64,000 nucleotides of DNA from UBA2387 sp019454665 (GTDB lineage Bacteria > Armatimonadota > Fimbriimonadia > Fimbriimonadales > Fimbriimonadaceae): assembly GCA_045862995.1 (NCBI GenBank), contig BTVX01000009.1, positions 62,001 to 126,000 of the forward strand, in the 5' to 3' direction. Numbering within the stretch: position 1 is the stretch's first letter; the number at the start of each line of letters is the position of its first letter. This document shows, piece by piece, positions 16,522-24,723 of this stretch. Position numbers and translations under genes: made by a program. The notes beneath the pieces are model-generated. The model saw only the letters and a program-made list of their open reading frames with translations, ran no database searches and was not told the DNA's origin.

Positions 16522-17640
16522 CTAGCGGAGGACCTGCTTCGCGATCACGAGGCGCTGAATCTCGCTGCATCCCTCGCCGATCTCGGTGAGTTTTGCATCG
16601 CGCCAGAGCTTTTCGACCAAGTGGGCTTGGGTCATGCCCCGCCCGCCGTGGATCTGGATCGCGCGATTGGTCACCCGGTTCGACGTCTCGCTCGCGAAGA
16701 GCTTGGCGTAGGAGGCCTCGGTGACCACCGGCTTGCCTTCGTCGAAGAGCCACGCGCCCTTGTGCAGCAACAGCCGAGCCGCTTCGACTTCCATGGCGCT
16801 GTCGGCGATCATGTTCTGAACGGACTGCATGTCGGCCAGCCTGCGGTTGAACTGCTGTCGCTCCTTGGCGTAGTCCACCATGAGTTCGTAGGCCTTCTCG
16901 GCGATGCCGACGGCCATGCCGGCGATGCCGAGACGCCCGCGAAAGAGCAACCCGATCGCCTGCTCGAACTTGCACGGCGTATGCCATGCCACGGCGTCGG
17001 TCAGCGTGAAACGAACCGTGTTCGAAGCCGAAACGCCGACGGTGTGAATGCGCTCGACGACCTGGAACCCCGGCTGGTCGGTCTCCATGAGGAACGCGGA
17101 CAGCTCGGTCTCGCTGGTTCGGGCGATGACGATGATCAGCTTCGCGCGTCCCCCGTTGGTGATGAACATCTTCTCGCCGTTCAGGTGGTACCGCTCGGGC
17201 TGGCCGGGAATCGGGGTGGCGACCGTTTTCACGCGTCGCGCGTCGCTGCCCGCATCGGGCTCGGTGAGGCCCCAAGCCATCGGGGTCGTCCCCGCAAGCA
17301 CGCCGGGGAGGTACCTTTCGCGCTGCTCGGTCGAGGCGAACGACACGAAATGCGCCGAGCAAAGCGCGTTGACGGCCGCCACGTTCATCGAGAGAGCCGG
17401 GTCGCCCTTGGCGAGTTCGCGGCAGGCCTCGACGTAGGTCGTGCACGAATACCCTCGGCCCCCCATTTCGGCGGGCACGGTCATCCCCGTGAGTCCGAGT
17501 TCGGCGCAACGCAGCCAGATGTCTTCGGGGAAACTGCGGTCGGCTTCCCAGGCTCGGGAGTTGGGGAGCACGTAGTCCGCGACCCAGGCGCGGACGTTGG
17601 CGAGGAACCGGGTCTCTTCTTCGTTGAATCGAGGGATCAT
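16522..17640 (-). CDS. Acyl-CoA dehydrogenase
   Basis: 372 aa, the usual length. AWGLTEPDAGSDARRVKTVA and the following NGEKMFITNGG are the FAD-binding signatures, AIQIHGGRGMTQ is the C-terminal flavin/CoA segment, and E356 in EGCSEIQRLVIAKQVLR occupies the catalytic-base position of the E-G-T-S-x-I-Q-R motif. It oxidises an acyl-CoA to the enoyl-CoA and passes electrons to ETF. No ETF or other beta-oxidation gene is adjacent, so chain-length or amino-acid-pathway specificity is open. Confidence 0.95.
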   Translation of the reverse strand: MIPRFNEEETRFLANVRAWVADYVLPNSRAWEADRSFPEDIWLRCAELGLTGMTVPAEMGGRGYSCTTYVEACRELAKGDPALSMNVAAVNALCSAHFVSFASTEQRERYLPGVLAGTTPMAWGLTEPDAGSDARRVKTVATPIPGQPERYHLNGEKMFITNGGRAKLIIVIARTSETELSAFLMETDQPGFQVVERIHTVGVSASNTVRFTLTDAVAWHTPCKFEQAIGLLFRGRLGIAGMAVGIAEKAYELMVDYAKERQQFNRRLADMQSVQNMIADSAMEVEAARLLLHKGAWLFDEGKPVVTEASYAKLFASETSNRVTNRAIQIHGGRGMTQAHLVEKLWRDAKLTEIGEGCSEIQRLVIAKQVLR

Positions 17641-17723
17641 GCGTCACCATGCCGGAGCAACGATGCGGCGGCGACCCGATTGTACTGGCTCGCCGCCTCT
17701 CGCCGCTGGCCCGGACGCGTCCC

Positions 17724-19019
17724 TCAGCCTCCGTAGAAGAAGTCGGACAGGTCGGACAGGGTGATGCCGGTGTCGTCGTTCGCGTACCCGACCACGAGGT
17801 AGTAGTAGATCTTGCCGAACTCGAGACTCGGCCCCGTGTACGCCAGGCTGTCGTTGTTTGTCCGGGCACTCGCCCAGAAGGGCGTCACGCCGATTGCGGG
17901 GTAGCTCGAGAACACGAGCACCTGGTACTGGGTCGCATGGGCGGCACGGTTCCAGCGGAATGTGAGCGGATCGAGCGGCGTGCGCAGGGTGAGTTCGCCC
18001 AAGACGCGTGCGGACACCACGCTCGACGGGCTCGACTCGCCGTTCACGCCGTCCGGGTATTGCGAGTTGATCGAGGTCAGTCGGTAGTAGTACGGGTTTC
18101 CGATGCGCAGCTCGTCGCTGAAGTCGGCGTAGAACTCGGCGAGCGGGTCGCGCAGGAAGTCCACGGCCTCGAACGGCCCGAAGTTCGCGTTCGCCCGATA
18201 GACGCCGTAGCCCAGCAGGTTCAGGCTGTCCACGAAGTTCCAGTAGAGGTCAATCTCGATGAACGTCCCCGGAATCTCGCGGCCGACGCCCCCGCGCCGC
18301 AGTTGGGTCCGCTCGGGCTTGAGGAGGTTCTTGACGGATTCGAACACGACGCCATCGGCGGACCGCGTGGTGGGGGTGGTCCAGGCCACGGCACCCCGCG
18401 TGGTCGGCGCGGGCAACCGAGGGTCGCCCGCCTCGCTGAGCACGAAGTTCAGGGTCCGGGTCTCGCCCGCCGCCAGGTTGAACGAGATGTCGTCGCTGAC
18501 GAAGCCGGGGGCGCTCGCCTGGGCGTAATAGTCCAAACCGGCCTGAAGTCTGGGCAATCGGTACTCGCCTTCCGAGTCGGAGATCGCCACGACGCTCGCC
18601 AGCCCTGCGTTGATCGCGAAGATCTTGACGCCCTTCATGCGGTTGCCCGAACGATTGGTCACAACGCCCCGAATCGTGGCCTGCTGACTGGTTCGCACGA
18701 CCGGGATGTTGACGCTCTTGGTGCGTTCGTTCTCGAATACGAGGGCGACCGTTTCGCCGCTGAACGACACGCCGTCTTGGGTCACTTCGGCGCGAACGGG
18801 CACGTCTCCCGTGCGCACACCGTCCAGAATGTACACGCCCGAGGGGTTGGTGAAGCCCTGGGCATCGCCCGCCGTGACCAACGCCCCGCGAACCGGGTTG
18901 CCGTTCACGTCGGTGACGTTTCCGGCGATTTGGCCGACACCTGCACCTTCACCACCCTTGCCACCGCAACCGACGATCGCCAAAGCGAGCAGGGACCAAC
19001 CAAGCCACACGTGCTTCAT
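17724..19019 (-). CDS. Lipoprotein with carboxypeptidase-regulatory-like repeats
   Basis: 431 aa. The signal peptide MKHVWLGWSLLALAIVGC ends in a lipobox cysteine followed by a Gly-rich linker. IAGNVTDVNGNPVRGALVTA and IRGVVTNRSGNRMKGVKIFA are two transthyretin-like (CarboxypepD_reg) repeats, followed by fibronectin-III-like strands (YYYRLTSINSQYPDG). It is a surface or periplasmic lipoprotein, probably a binding or structural module. The start is the ATG at 19019, preceded by TACAAT at 6 bases. It is divergent from the 19149 gene. Confidence 0.78.
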   Translation of the reverse strand: MKHVWLGWSLLALAIVGCGGKGGEGAGVGQIAGNVTDVNGNPVRGALVTAGDAQGFTNPSGVYILDGVRTGDVPVRAEVTQDGVSFSGETVALVFENERTKSVNIPVVRTSQQATIRGVVTNRSGNRMKGVKIFAINAGLASVVAISDSEGEYRLPRLQAGLDYYAQASAPGFVSDDISFNLAAGETRTLNFVLSEAGDPRLPAPTTRGAVAWTTPTTRSADGVVFESVKNLLKPERTQLRRGGVGREIPGTFIEIDLYWNFVDSLNLLGYGVYRANANFGPFEAVDFLRDPLAEFYADFSDELRIGNPYYYRLTSINSQYPDGVNGESSPSSVVSARVLGELTLRTPLDPLTFRWNRAAHATQYQVLVFSSYPAIGVTPFWASARTNNDSLAYTGPSLEFGKIYYYLVVGYANDDTGITLSDLSDFFYGG

Positions 19020-19025
19020 ACCGTG

Positions 19026-19031
19026 ATTGTA
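19026..19031 (-). promoter_or_regulatory. -10-like hexamer TACAAT before the lipoprotein gene
   Basis: On the minus strand TACAAT ends 6 bases before the ATG at 19019. It is the same hexamer as the one before the tRNA-Arg gene. Confidence 0.45.
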
Positions 19032-19148
19032 CGCTTCAACGGGGGTGCCGTTTCGTCCGGGGCCCGACATGTCCCGCGTGAAAAGTCATCGCGATCCCGG
19101 GACCCACCGAATCTCTCGGGCTTCCGATTCGTCCACAATGGCAGAATC

Positions 19149-20216
19149 ATGTCCGCCTTGATCGCACTGTGCAGCCTCTTGATCGCGGGTGGAGCGCAAG
19201 ACGCTCCCATCCAGAAGTTCACGAGCAAAGAGTTGGCCATCGAGCTCGACTTGCCCAAGGATTGGAAGGTCACGCGCCGACGAGGCGGCGAGGTCGAGTT
19301 CACGGTCCCCTTGGGCCAAGGCATCTCGCCGGGCGAGATCGAGCTCTTCCCCACCGATTACCGCGGCGAAACCGGCACTTGGCAGACGATTCAAAAGGGC
19401 GTGGCCGAGAACATGAAGCACAAGGTCGAGCGGCAGTGGGAAGAGGAACTGCTCGGTGTGCCGCTGTTGCTCACCAAGACCACCTATTCGCGGCGCGATG
19501 TGGCCTGGAGCACGCTCACCGGGTTGCTCTACTCGGACCTCCGATTCAAGATCCACTTCCGCGCCTCCGCTCCCGAAGCCGGGTACGAAACGCTCGACCT
19601 GCTGTGGCGGCGCGCGCTGGAGACCATCCGCACGACCTCGGGGCAGCTGCCCCAAGCGGGCAGCCCAGACCGCCCCGTCATCTCGAACACGCCTCCCAAA
19701 CCGCCCAAAACCATGGTGATCAAGGCACCCGAAGAGACGAACAAAGGAATCGTCAAGGCGCCGGTCGTGGTCGAGGCCAGCGATGGCGAGCACCAGGTAT
19801 TCCTTCGCATCCCCGAGGGATGGACCTCGCTGCGCGACGAGAGCGGGCGACTCTCGCTGAGCCATCCCGACCTGGCCGGTCCCGTCGTGATCACGATCCA
19901 GTCCGTGCAGACCGGCGGGCCCCCTCCGCGTGCGATCATGAAGCTCTCGGGCGACAGCCTGCGCCGATACGAGAAGGTGGACCGCCGCACCGAACCCGCT
20001 CCAAAAGTCAACCGCGCGGGCAGCGTGCTGCTCTACATCCTCCGCGAAGGCAGAGGCGAGGGTGGTGCGCTTGCGACGATGGACGCGCTCGGCGCATCCG
20101 AGGAGAACGGCCGCTATTGGCTCGCGAGCTACACGTCAAAAGCAACCTTGGACCCCAAAACGACGGCGCTCTTGGTCGCCCTGTTTGAAGCGATGAGCGT
20201 AGAAACAAGCCGGTGA
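19149..20216 (+). CDS. Hypothetical exported two-domain protein
   Basis: 355 aa. Signal peptide MSALIALCSLLIAGGAQDA, then two similar beta-rich halves joined by a Pro/Lys linker (PDRPVISNTPPKPPKTMVI). Each half opens with a strand pattern about an imperfect amphipathic peptide (LAIELDLPKDWKVTRR; HQVFLRIPEGWTSLRDE), the pattern seen in PsbP/Mog1-like or DUF1795-type proteins of unknown role. The halves align at P-x-x-W, so an internal duplication is likely. The stop overlaps the tsaB GTG (GTGA). Confidence 0.65.
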   Translation: MSALIALCSLLIAGGAQDAPIQKFTSKELAIELDLPKDWKVTRRRGGEVEFTVPLGQGISPGEIELFPTDYRGETGTWQTIQKGVAENMKHKVERQWEEELLGVPLLLTKTTYSRRDVAWSTLTGLLYSDLRFKIHFRASAPEAGYETLDLLWRRALETIRTTSGQLPQAGSPDRPVISNTPPKPPKTMVIKAPEETNKGIVKAPVVVEASDGEHQVFLRIPEGWTSLRDESGRLSLSHPDLAGPVVITIQSVQTGGPPPRAIMKLSGDSLRRYEKVDRRTEPAPKVNRAGSVLLYILREGRGEGGALATMDALGASEENGRYWLASYTSKATLDPKTTALLVALFEAMSVETSR

Positions 20217-20761
20217 CACTGGTCGTCAGCACGTCGTCCCCGCTGGCCTCGCTCGCTTTGTTTGATGGAGCGGACTTGGTGGCGGCAGCGGAGTGCGGCG
20301 AGGGACGCGCTCACCAAACGTTGTTTGGCATGTTGGATCAGGTGCTGGAGGGGCGGCCGAAGGCGGCCGTTCGATCCGTGGTGGCCGACGTCGGGCCGGG
20401 CGGGTTCACCGCGGTTCGCATCGGCGTCACGTTCGCCAAAACCTGGGCCCATTTCGAGCGGGCCGAACTGCGAGCGATCTCCGCGTTCGACTTGATCTCG
20501 CCCCTCGGCATCGCAGTCATCGGCGTTCGCCGTGGTTCGTATGTCTTGCGCGTTCCCGGCGAACCGCTGTCGAGCGTTCTCGAAGTCCCCGACGGCGTCC
20601 CGGGCCACGGGGTCGGTGTGCTGCAACCCACCTACCCACACGCTTCGCGCTACGTCCCTTCGGCCAGCCGTCTCTCGGAGGCACTTTCCTTGGTCCCCGA
20701 GTACATCCTGGAGCCCAGCATCTCGACCCCGAAGCGCCCGCTCGGCAGGGGGACCGCTTGA
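20213..20761 (+). CDS. tsaB: tRNA threonylcarbamoyladenosine biosynthesis protein TsaB
   Basis: 182 aa from a GTG that overlaps the upstream stop. LVVSTSSPLASLALFDGADL is the ASKHA beta-hairpin start, and VVADVGPGGFTAVRIGVTFA corresponds to the family's G-P-G-S-F-T-G-x-R-I-G motif, with S to G and G to A changes. TsaB scaffolds TsaD and TsaE for t6A at position 37 of ANN-reading tRNAs. The partner enzyme for the threonylcarbamoyl-AMP step (Sua5) is also in the window, at 26478. It is somewhat shorter than E. coli TsaB. Confidence 0.85.
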   Translation: MTLVVSTSSPLASLALFDGADLVAAAECGEGRAHQTLFGMLDQVLEGRPKAAVRSVVADVGPGGFTAVRIGVTFAKTWAHFERAELRAISAFDLISPLGIAVIGVRRGSYVLRVPGEPLSSVLEVPDGVPGHGVGVLQPTYPHASRYVPSASRLSEALSLVPEYILEPSISTPKRPLGRGTA

Positions 20762-21714
20762 GGTTGGAGTGGCGCTTCGACGTGCCCATGCGGGACTTCG
20801 CCATGCTGCGGGTCGGCGGGCGGGCGCAAGCCATGGCAGTCTGCAACACGTGCGACGAACTCGCCGAAGCCGCAGCCGGGGCGCAGAGCAGCGGCACTCC
20901 GTTGTTCGTGCTTGGCGCGGGCAGCAACATCGTCCCCTCGGACGCCGGAGTGCCCGGGGCGGTGTTGCTCAATCGGGCGAAGGACATCGCCATCGGCCCC
21001 AGCATGCGCGGCAGCGCCGAGGTCGTCGCCGAAACCGGGTGCTCCTTCCAAGAGCTGTTCCTCAAGACCGCGCAGTCCGGACTCCGGGGCTTGGAGTACG
21101 CCGTCGGCATCCCGGGCACTCTGGGCGGGGCGCTGGTGAGCAACGCCGGCGCCTACCGAAGCAACGTGTCCGAGTTCCTGACGGCCCTCGAAGTCGTGGA
21201 CGACGGGCAGCGACGCTGGGTCGAGCCCGCTTGGATGGAGTTCTCGTACCGCGACTCGGTCCTGCGCCGTGACTCCGGCCGGAACGCCGTCGTCCTTCGG
21301 GTCAAGATGCGCCTGGAGCGGGGCGACCGCTGGGCGATCTATCAGGAGGCCCGCGAGTACCAGCGCCAACGCATCTCCAAGCAGCCGCCCCAGTCGAGCG
21401 TGGGCAGCTTCTTCAAGAACGTCGAGGACCCGGCCCTCGCCAGCCGGTTGCCCAACCTTCCTGTACGGCTCCGGGACGCGGGCGTCGTGCCTGCGGGCTA
21501 CCTGATCCAAGAAGCCGGGTTGGCCGGTTTCGCGGTCGGCGGGGCGATGTTCAGCCACAGGCACGCCAACTTCATCGTGAATGTGCGGCAGGCGACGGCC
21601 TCCGACGTCCGCCGCTTGGCCGAAGCCGCCCGCGATGCCGTAGCCTCGCGCTTTGGCGTCCGTCTGGTCGAAGAGGCGCTCTACATCGGCGATTGGTCCG
21701 GCTGGAACGGCTGA
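20758..21714 (+). CDS. murB: UDP-N-acetylenolpyruvoylglucosamine reductase
   Basis: 318 aa. It has the FAD-binding LGAGSNIV, the GLEYAVGIPGTLGGALVSNAG block, and QSSVGSFFKN with the catalytic serine S217. Near the C-terminus are LIQEAGLAGFAVGGA and HANFIVN, and the terminal acid lies in RLVEEALYI. It reduces UDP-GlcNAc-enolpyruvate to UDP-MurNAc with NADPH in peptidoglycan synthesis. The TTG at 20758 is taken as start because it overlaps the tsaB stop (TTGA) and leaves the full N-terminal domain; the GTG at 20782 is an alternative. Confidence 0.93.
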   Translation: MRLEWRFDVPMRDFAMLRVGGRAQAMAVCNTCDELAEAAAGAQSSGTPLFVLGAGSNIVPSDAGVPGAVLLNRAKDIAIGPSMRGSAEVVAETGCSFQELFLKTAQSGLRGLEYAVGIPGTLGGALVSNAGAYRSNVSEFLTALEVVDDGQRRWVEPAWMEFSYRDSVLRRDSGRNAVVLRVKMRLERGDRWAIYQEAREYQRQRISKQPPQSSVGSFFKNVEDPALASRLPNLPVRLRDAGVVPAGYLIQEAGLAGFAVGGAMFSHRHANFIVNVRQATASDVRRLAEAARDAVASRFGVRLVEEALYIGDWSGWNG

Positions 21715-21786
21715 GGCAACGCGGCGGAACGCGCGATTGGGCCCGGGAACCGCGTAGAATGGTGCATCGGTATCTAGGTGTCCATC

Positions 21787-22437
21787 ATGCGCAAGCTCCT
21801 ACTCATTCCCTTCTTCGCCATGCTCGCCTCGGCGTCGTTCGCCGCCGATAAGGACGTGGAAGACCTTTTGGCCAAGATGCGGAACACGTATAAGAACGTC
21901 AAGTCCGCCAAGTTCGTCATGGAGGGCACGCTGAACACCGAAGGCGGCGCCATCCCGGTCACGGTTTCCGGCAAATACCTCCAGCCCAACCTTCTGAAGG
22001 TCGAGATCACCACTCCAGGCGAGTCGGCCTCGCTTGTTTGCGACGGCGCGAACATCGCCATGCGGTCGCCCGGAATGGACCCCGCGAAGCGTCCCTACAC
22101 GCTCGACAATCTTGGGCAGGCCATGCCCGCCAACCTCGAAGTCCTTTGCTTCTTCGATTGGAAGCGCCAGCTGTCCACCGCCAAGGGCGACAACATGGCC
22201 GAGAGCAAGCTCTCGCTGAAGAAGGGCGTGAAGTGGAACGGCCAGAGCTGGCTGGTGCTGGAAGAAGAGGCACCGCAGGTCGGGGTGTACGTCGAGTACT
22301 TCATTGACGCGGACAGCAACCTCATCCACCGCACGGTGGTCAAGGAGCTGAAATCCCGCAAGCAGCTTGCCGAGCACAAGCTGAAGTCGGTCGAACTCGG
22401 GGCGAAGGCCGAGAAGTCCGAGTTCAAGATCGGCTGA
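21787..22437 (+). CDS. LolA-like exported protein
   Basis: 216 aa. Signal peptide MRKLLLIPFFAMLASASFAA, then KDVEDLLAKMRNTYKNVKS and a series of beta strands (AKFVMEGTLNTEGG, SGKYLQPNLLKVEI, ASLVCDGANIAMRSP), ending with SNLIHRTVVKELKSRKQL. This is the open beta-barrel plan of LolA/DUF2092 proteins, and the protein resembles the one at 6449-7165. Role in lipid or lipoprotein carriage is inferred from fold only. The ATG at 21787 starts the signal peptide; a GTG lies 9 bases upstream in frame. Confidence 0.65.
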   Translation: MRKLLLIPFFAMLASASFAADKDVEDLLAKMRNTYKNVKSAKFVMEGTLNTEGGAIPVTVSGKYLQPNLLKVEITTPGESASLVCDGANIAMRSPGMDPAKRPYTLDNLGQAMPANLEVLCFFDWKRQLSTAKGDNMAESKLSLKKGVKWNGQSWLVLEEEAPQVGVYVEYFIDADSNLIHRTVVKELKSRKQLAEHKLKSVELGAKAEKSEFKIG

Positions 22438-22444
22438 GCAGTCG

Positions 22445-22519
22445 GGGGTTGGCAGGTGGTCGGCCTTGTTGACCGTGTTGACTGGGTTGACTGTATGGAC
22501 GCGCCCCCTGCCTAACCCC
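22445..22519. repeat. Dyad enclosing three 9-base tandem repeats
   Basis: GGGGTTGGCAGG at 22445-22456 pairs with CCTGCCTAACCCC at 22507-22519 (one bulge). Between them lie three imperfect 9-mers: TTGACCGTG, TTGACTGGG and TTGACTGTA at 22469-22495. The segment sits between the convergent ends of the LolA-like gene and tgt, where a terminator would be expected. Confidence 0.5.
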
Positions 22520-22553
22520 AGCCGAACCTCACCGAACGGCGAAGCCGAACCCC

Positions 22554-23654
22554 TTACGCGTGGGCATACCGCTGATCCAACTCGTGCCACGTGCCCTCGA
22601 CGATGGCGTTGCGGATTTCCTGCATCAGCCTCGCGTAAAAGGCCAAGTTGTGCAAGGTCGCGAGGCGCGCGCCGAGCGACTCTTTCGCTTTGAAAAGGTG
22701 CCGGATGTATGCCGCGCTGTACCGCTCCGTCGCGGGAAACACGGAGCCCTCGTCGAACGGCCCGTCGTGGTCCTCCCACTTCTGAGCCATCCCGTTCACC
22801 CGCCCCTGAAGCGTGTACAGGCAGTGGTGGCGGGCCATGCGGGTCGGAAGCACGCAGTCGAACAGGTCCACGCCGCACGCCACGGCATGCACGATGTCGC
22901 GAGGGTGGCCGACGCCCATCAGGTACCGCACCTTCTCGGCCGGCAGCAGCGGCGCGGTGTGGGCCACCACCGGGTACTGCAACTCGGTGGGCTCGCCCAC
23001 GCTCACGCCGCCGATCGCCAGCCCAGCGAACGGCAGCGAGCCGATGAACTCGGCGGATTCGGTACGCAAATCGGTGTGGATGCCCCCCTGAACGATGCCG
23101 AACACCGCTTGATCCTCGGCGGCGGCCTCTAGGTTGCGCTTCGCCCACAGGTGCGTTCGGCGCATGGCTTCGACCGCTTCGTCGCGCGTACAAGGGTAGG
23201 GTGGGCACACGTCCAGCGCCATGCTGACGTCCACCCCCAGCGACCGCTGAATCCCTATGGCCCGCTCGGGCGAGAGGTGCATGGCGCTGCCGTCCAGGTG
23301 AGACTGGAACTGAACGCCTTCGTCGGTCAACTTACGGCGATGGGACAGCGACATCACCTGATAGCCGCCGCTGTCGGTGAGGATCGAGCCCTTCCAACTC
23401 ATGAAGCGGTGCAAGCCGCCGAAGCGTTCGATCCGCTCCGCGCCGGGGCGCAACGCGAGGTGGTAGGTGTTCGAAAGGATCAGCTCGTAGCCGAGCGCCT
23501 CGAGGTCTTCGCTGCCGATCGTCTTGACCGTGGCCTGCGTGCCGACGGGCATGAACGCGGGCGTCTCGACGGTGCCATGCGGCGTGTGCAGCCGCCCCCT
23601 GCGCGCTCCGGTCCTGGGGCAGACCGCCAACAACTCGAACCGCACGCTGGCCAT
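22554..23654 (-). CDS. tgt: tRNA-guanine transglycosylase, zinc cysteines missing
   Basis: 366 aa from the ATG at 23654. The TIM-barrel landmarks are present: TPAFMPVGTQATVK, ILSNTYHLALRPG, ILTDSGGYQVMSL, GIVQGGIHTDLR, LAIGGVSVGEP, YLMGVGHPRDI and GVDLFDCVLPTR with nucleophile D266. The family's structural zinc site (C302, C304, C307, H333 in E. coli) aligns to S304, F306, T309 and H335 in FDEGSVFPATERYSAAYIRH, so all three cysteines are gone. It would insert preQ1 at tRNA position 34, if active. An upstream GTG at 23678 that overlaps the 67-aa gene (GTGA) is an alternative start. Confidence 0.85.
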   Translation of the reverse strand: MASVRFELLAVCPRTGARRGRLHTPHGTVETPAFMPVGTQATVKTIGSEDLEALGYELILSNTYHLALRPGAERIERFGGLHRFMSWKGSILTDSGGYQVMSLSHRRKLTDEGVQFQSHLDGSAMHLSPERAIGIQRSLGVDVSMALDVCPPYPCTRDEAVEAMRRTHLWAKRNLEAAAEDQAVFGIVQGGIHTDLRTESAEFIGSLPFAGLAIGGVSVGEPTELQYPVVAHTAPLLPAEKVRYLMGVGHPRDIVHAVACGVDLFDCVLPTRMARHHCLYTLQGRVNGMAQKWEDHDGPFDEGSVFPATERYSAAYIRHLFKAKESLGARLATLHNLAFYARLMQEIRNAIVEGTWHELDQRYAHA

Positions 23655-23674
23655 GAAGGAGGCTATTGTGGCAT

Positions 23675-23878
23675 TCACGCCTCGAAATCCAAGGGGCCCT
23701 CGATAGGCTCGGATCCCTCGGTGGACTCGAGTTCGACTTCTTCGGCTTCGTCGTCCGAGCCGAGTTCCACGACGTCGTCGGGCTGTTTGCGCGCCTCGTG
23801 GCGTTCCTGACGCCGTTGGTCGGGCTGGATGGCGTGCGTGGTCAGGATGTGGCTGAGCGGTCGGATGGGATCGTCCAC
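23675..23878 (-). CDS. Small acidic protein between sigma factor and tgt
   Basis: 67 aa from a GTG, 19 bases after the sigma-factor stop; it ends by overlapping the possible tgt GTG at 23678. The N-terminal half is basic and polar (QPDQRRQERHEARKQ), the C-terminal half strongly acidic (SDDEAEEVELESTEG). No family is recognised and it may be disordered. Position just after a FliA/WhiG-type sigma gene would suit a regulator of that sigma factor, but nothing in the sequence shows it. It could also be non-coding. Confidence 0.4.
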   Translation of the reverse strand: MDDPIRPLSHILTTHAIQPDQRRQERHEARKQPDDVVELGSDDEAEEVELESTEGSEPIEGPLDFEA

Positions 23879-23897
23879 GCTGGCATTGGGCGGTGCG

Positions 23898-24689
23898 TCA
23901 CGGGCGTGCGCGCGCGGGCACTCCTGCCCCCTCCGTTCTCATGTGGTTCCGCAAGCGGTTGAGCGCTTGGGTGTGAAGTTGGTAGACCCTGGATTCGCTG
24001 ACGCCCAGCACCAGGCCGATTTCCTTGAACGTAAGGCCCTCGTAGTAGTACAGGGCGACGACGAGCCGTTCGCGCTCGGGCAGGTGGTCCACGCCTTGCC
24101 CCAAAATGCGCTTGATCTCGCGCCCCTCGAACTCGCGTCCCGGGTTGGCGTTTTCGTCCACGATCAGCTCGACGAACTGGATGTGGTCCTCGCCGTCGGT
24201 GCCGGGAATCATGTCGTCCAGGCTGAACACATTGGTGCGTCCCAAGCGGACCATGAGGTCGGAGACCTCCTGCTCGGTGATCCCCATCGTCTCGGCGATC
24301 TCCTGATCCGTGGGGGGACGCCCGTATTTGACCTCCAAGGCGTGCATGGTCCGGTCAAGGCCTTTGAGTTTCTCGCGGATGGATCGCGGCACCCAGTCCT
24401 CGTCGCGGAGCATTTCCAGAATGGCGCCTCGGATGAGTGCGATGGCGTACGTCTCGAACTTGACGTCGCGGCTGAAATCGAACTGATCAACGCTTTTGAT
24501 GAGGCCAATGACCCCTGCACCGACGAGGTCCTCGCGGTCCAAGCCTCCGGGCAACGCCGTCATCAACCGGCCTGCCGTAATGCGCACCAGGTACGAGTAG
24601 TGGTTGATCAACTCGATCCGTGCGTCAGGATCCCCCAATTGCTTGAAGTCTCGCCAGGCACTTTCCAGTTGGCTTGGAGATAAGGGCAT
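23898..24689 (-). CDS. RNA polymerase sigma factor, FliA/WhiG type
   Basis: 263 aa. Region 2 contains LINHYSYLVRITAGRL and DREDLVGAGVIGLIKSVDQF-DFSRDVKFETYAI-RGAILEMLR, the sigma-28 form rather than the RpoD form. Region 3 follows (YGRPPTDQEIAETMGI), and region 4 has LPERERLVVALYYYEGLTFKEIG with the helix-turn-helix LGVSESRVYQLHTQAL. Members direct flagellar, chemotaxis or developmental genes; no flagellar genes are in this window. TATCAT lies a few bases before the start on the same strand. Confidence 0.93.
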   Translation of the reverse strand: MPLSPSQLESAWRDFKQLGDPDARIELINHYSYLVRITAGRLMTALPGGLDREDLVGAGVIGLIKSVDQFDFSRDVKFETYAIALIRGAILEMLRDEDWVPRSIREKLKGLDRTMHALEVKYGRPPTDQEIAETMGITEQEVSDLMVRLGRTNVFSLDDMIPGTDGEDHIQFVELIVDENANPGREFEGREIKRILGQGVDHLPERERLVVALYYYEGLTFKEIGLVLGVSESRVYQLHTQALNRLRNHMRTEGAGVPARARP

Positions 24690-24723
24690 TTATCGGCCTC
24701 TATGATAACACGGTTGCACAAAT

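Noticed and set aside
17649..19148. Long upstream extension of the 19149 gene
   Set aside because: The frame is open back to 17649 but crosses the whole minus-strand lipoprotein gene; the signal peptide at 19149 marks the true start.
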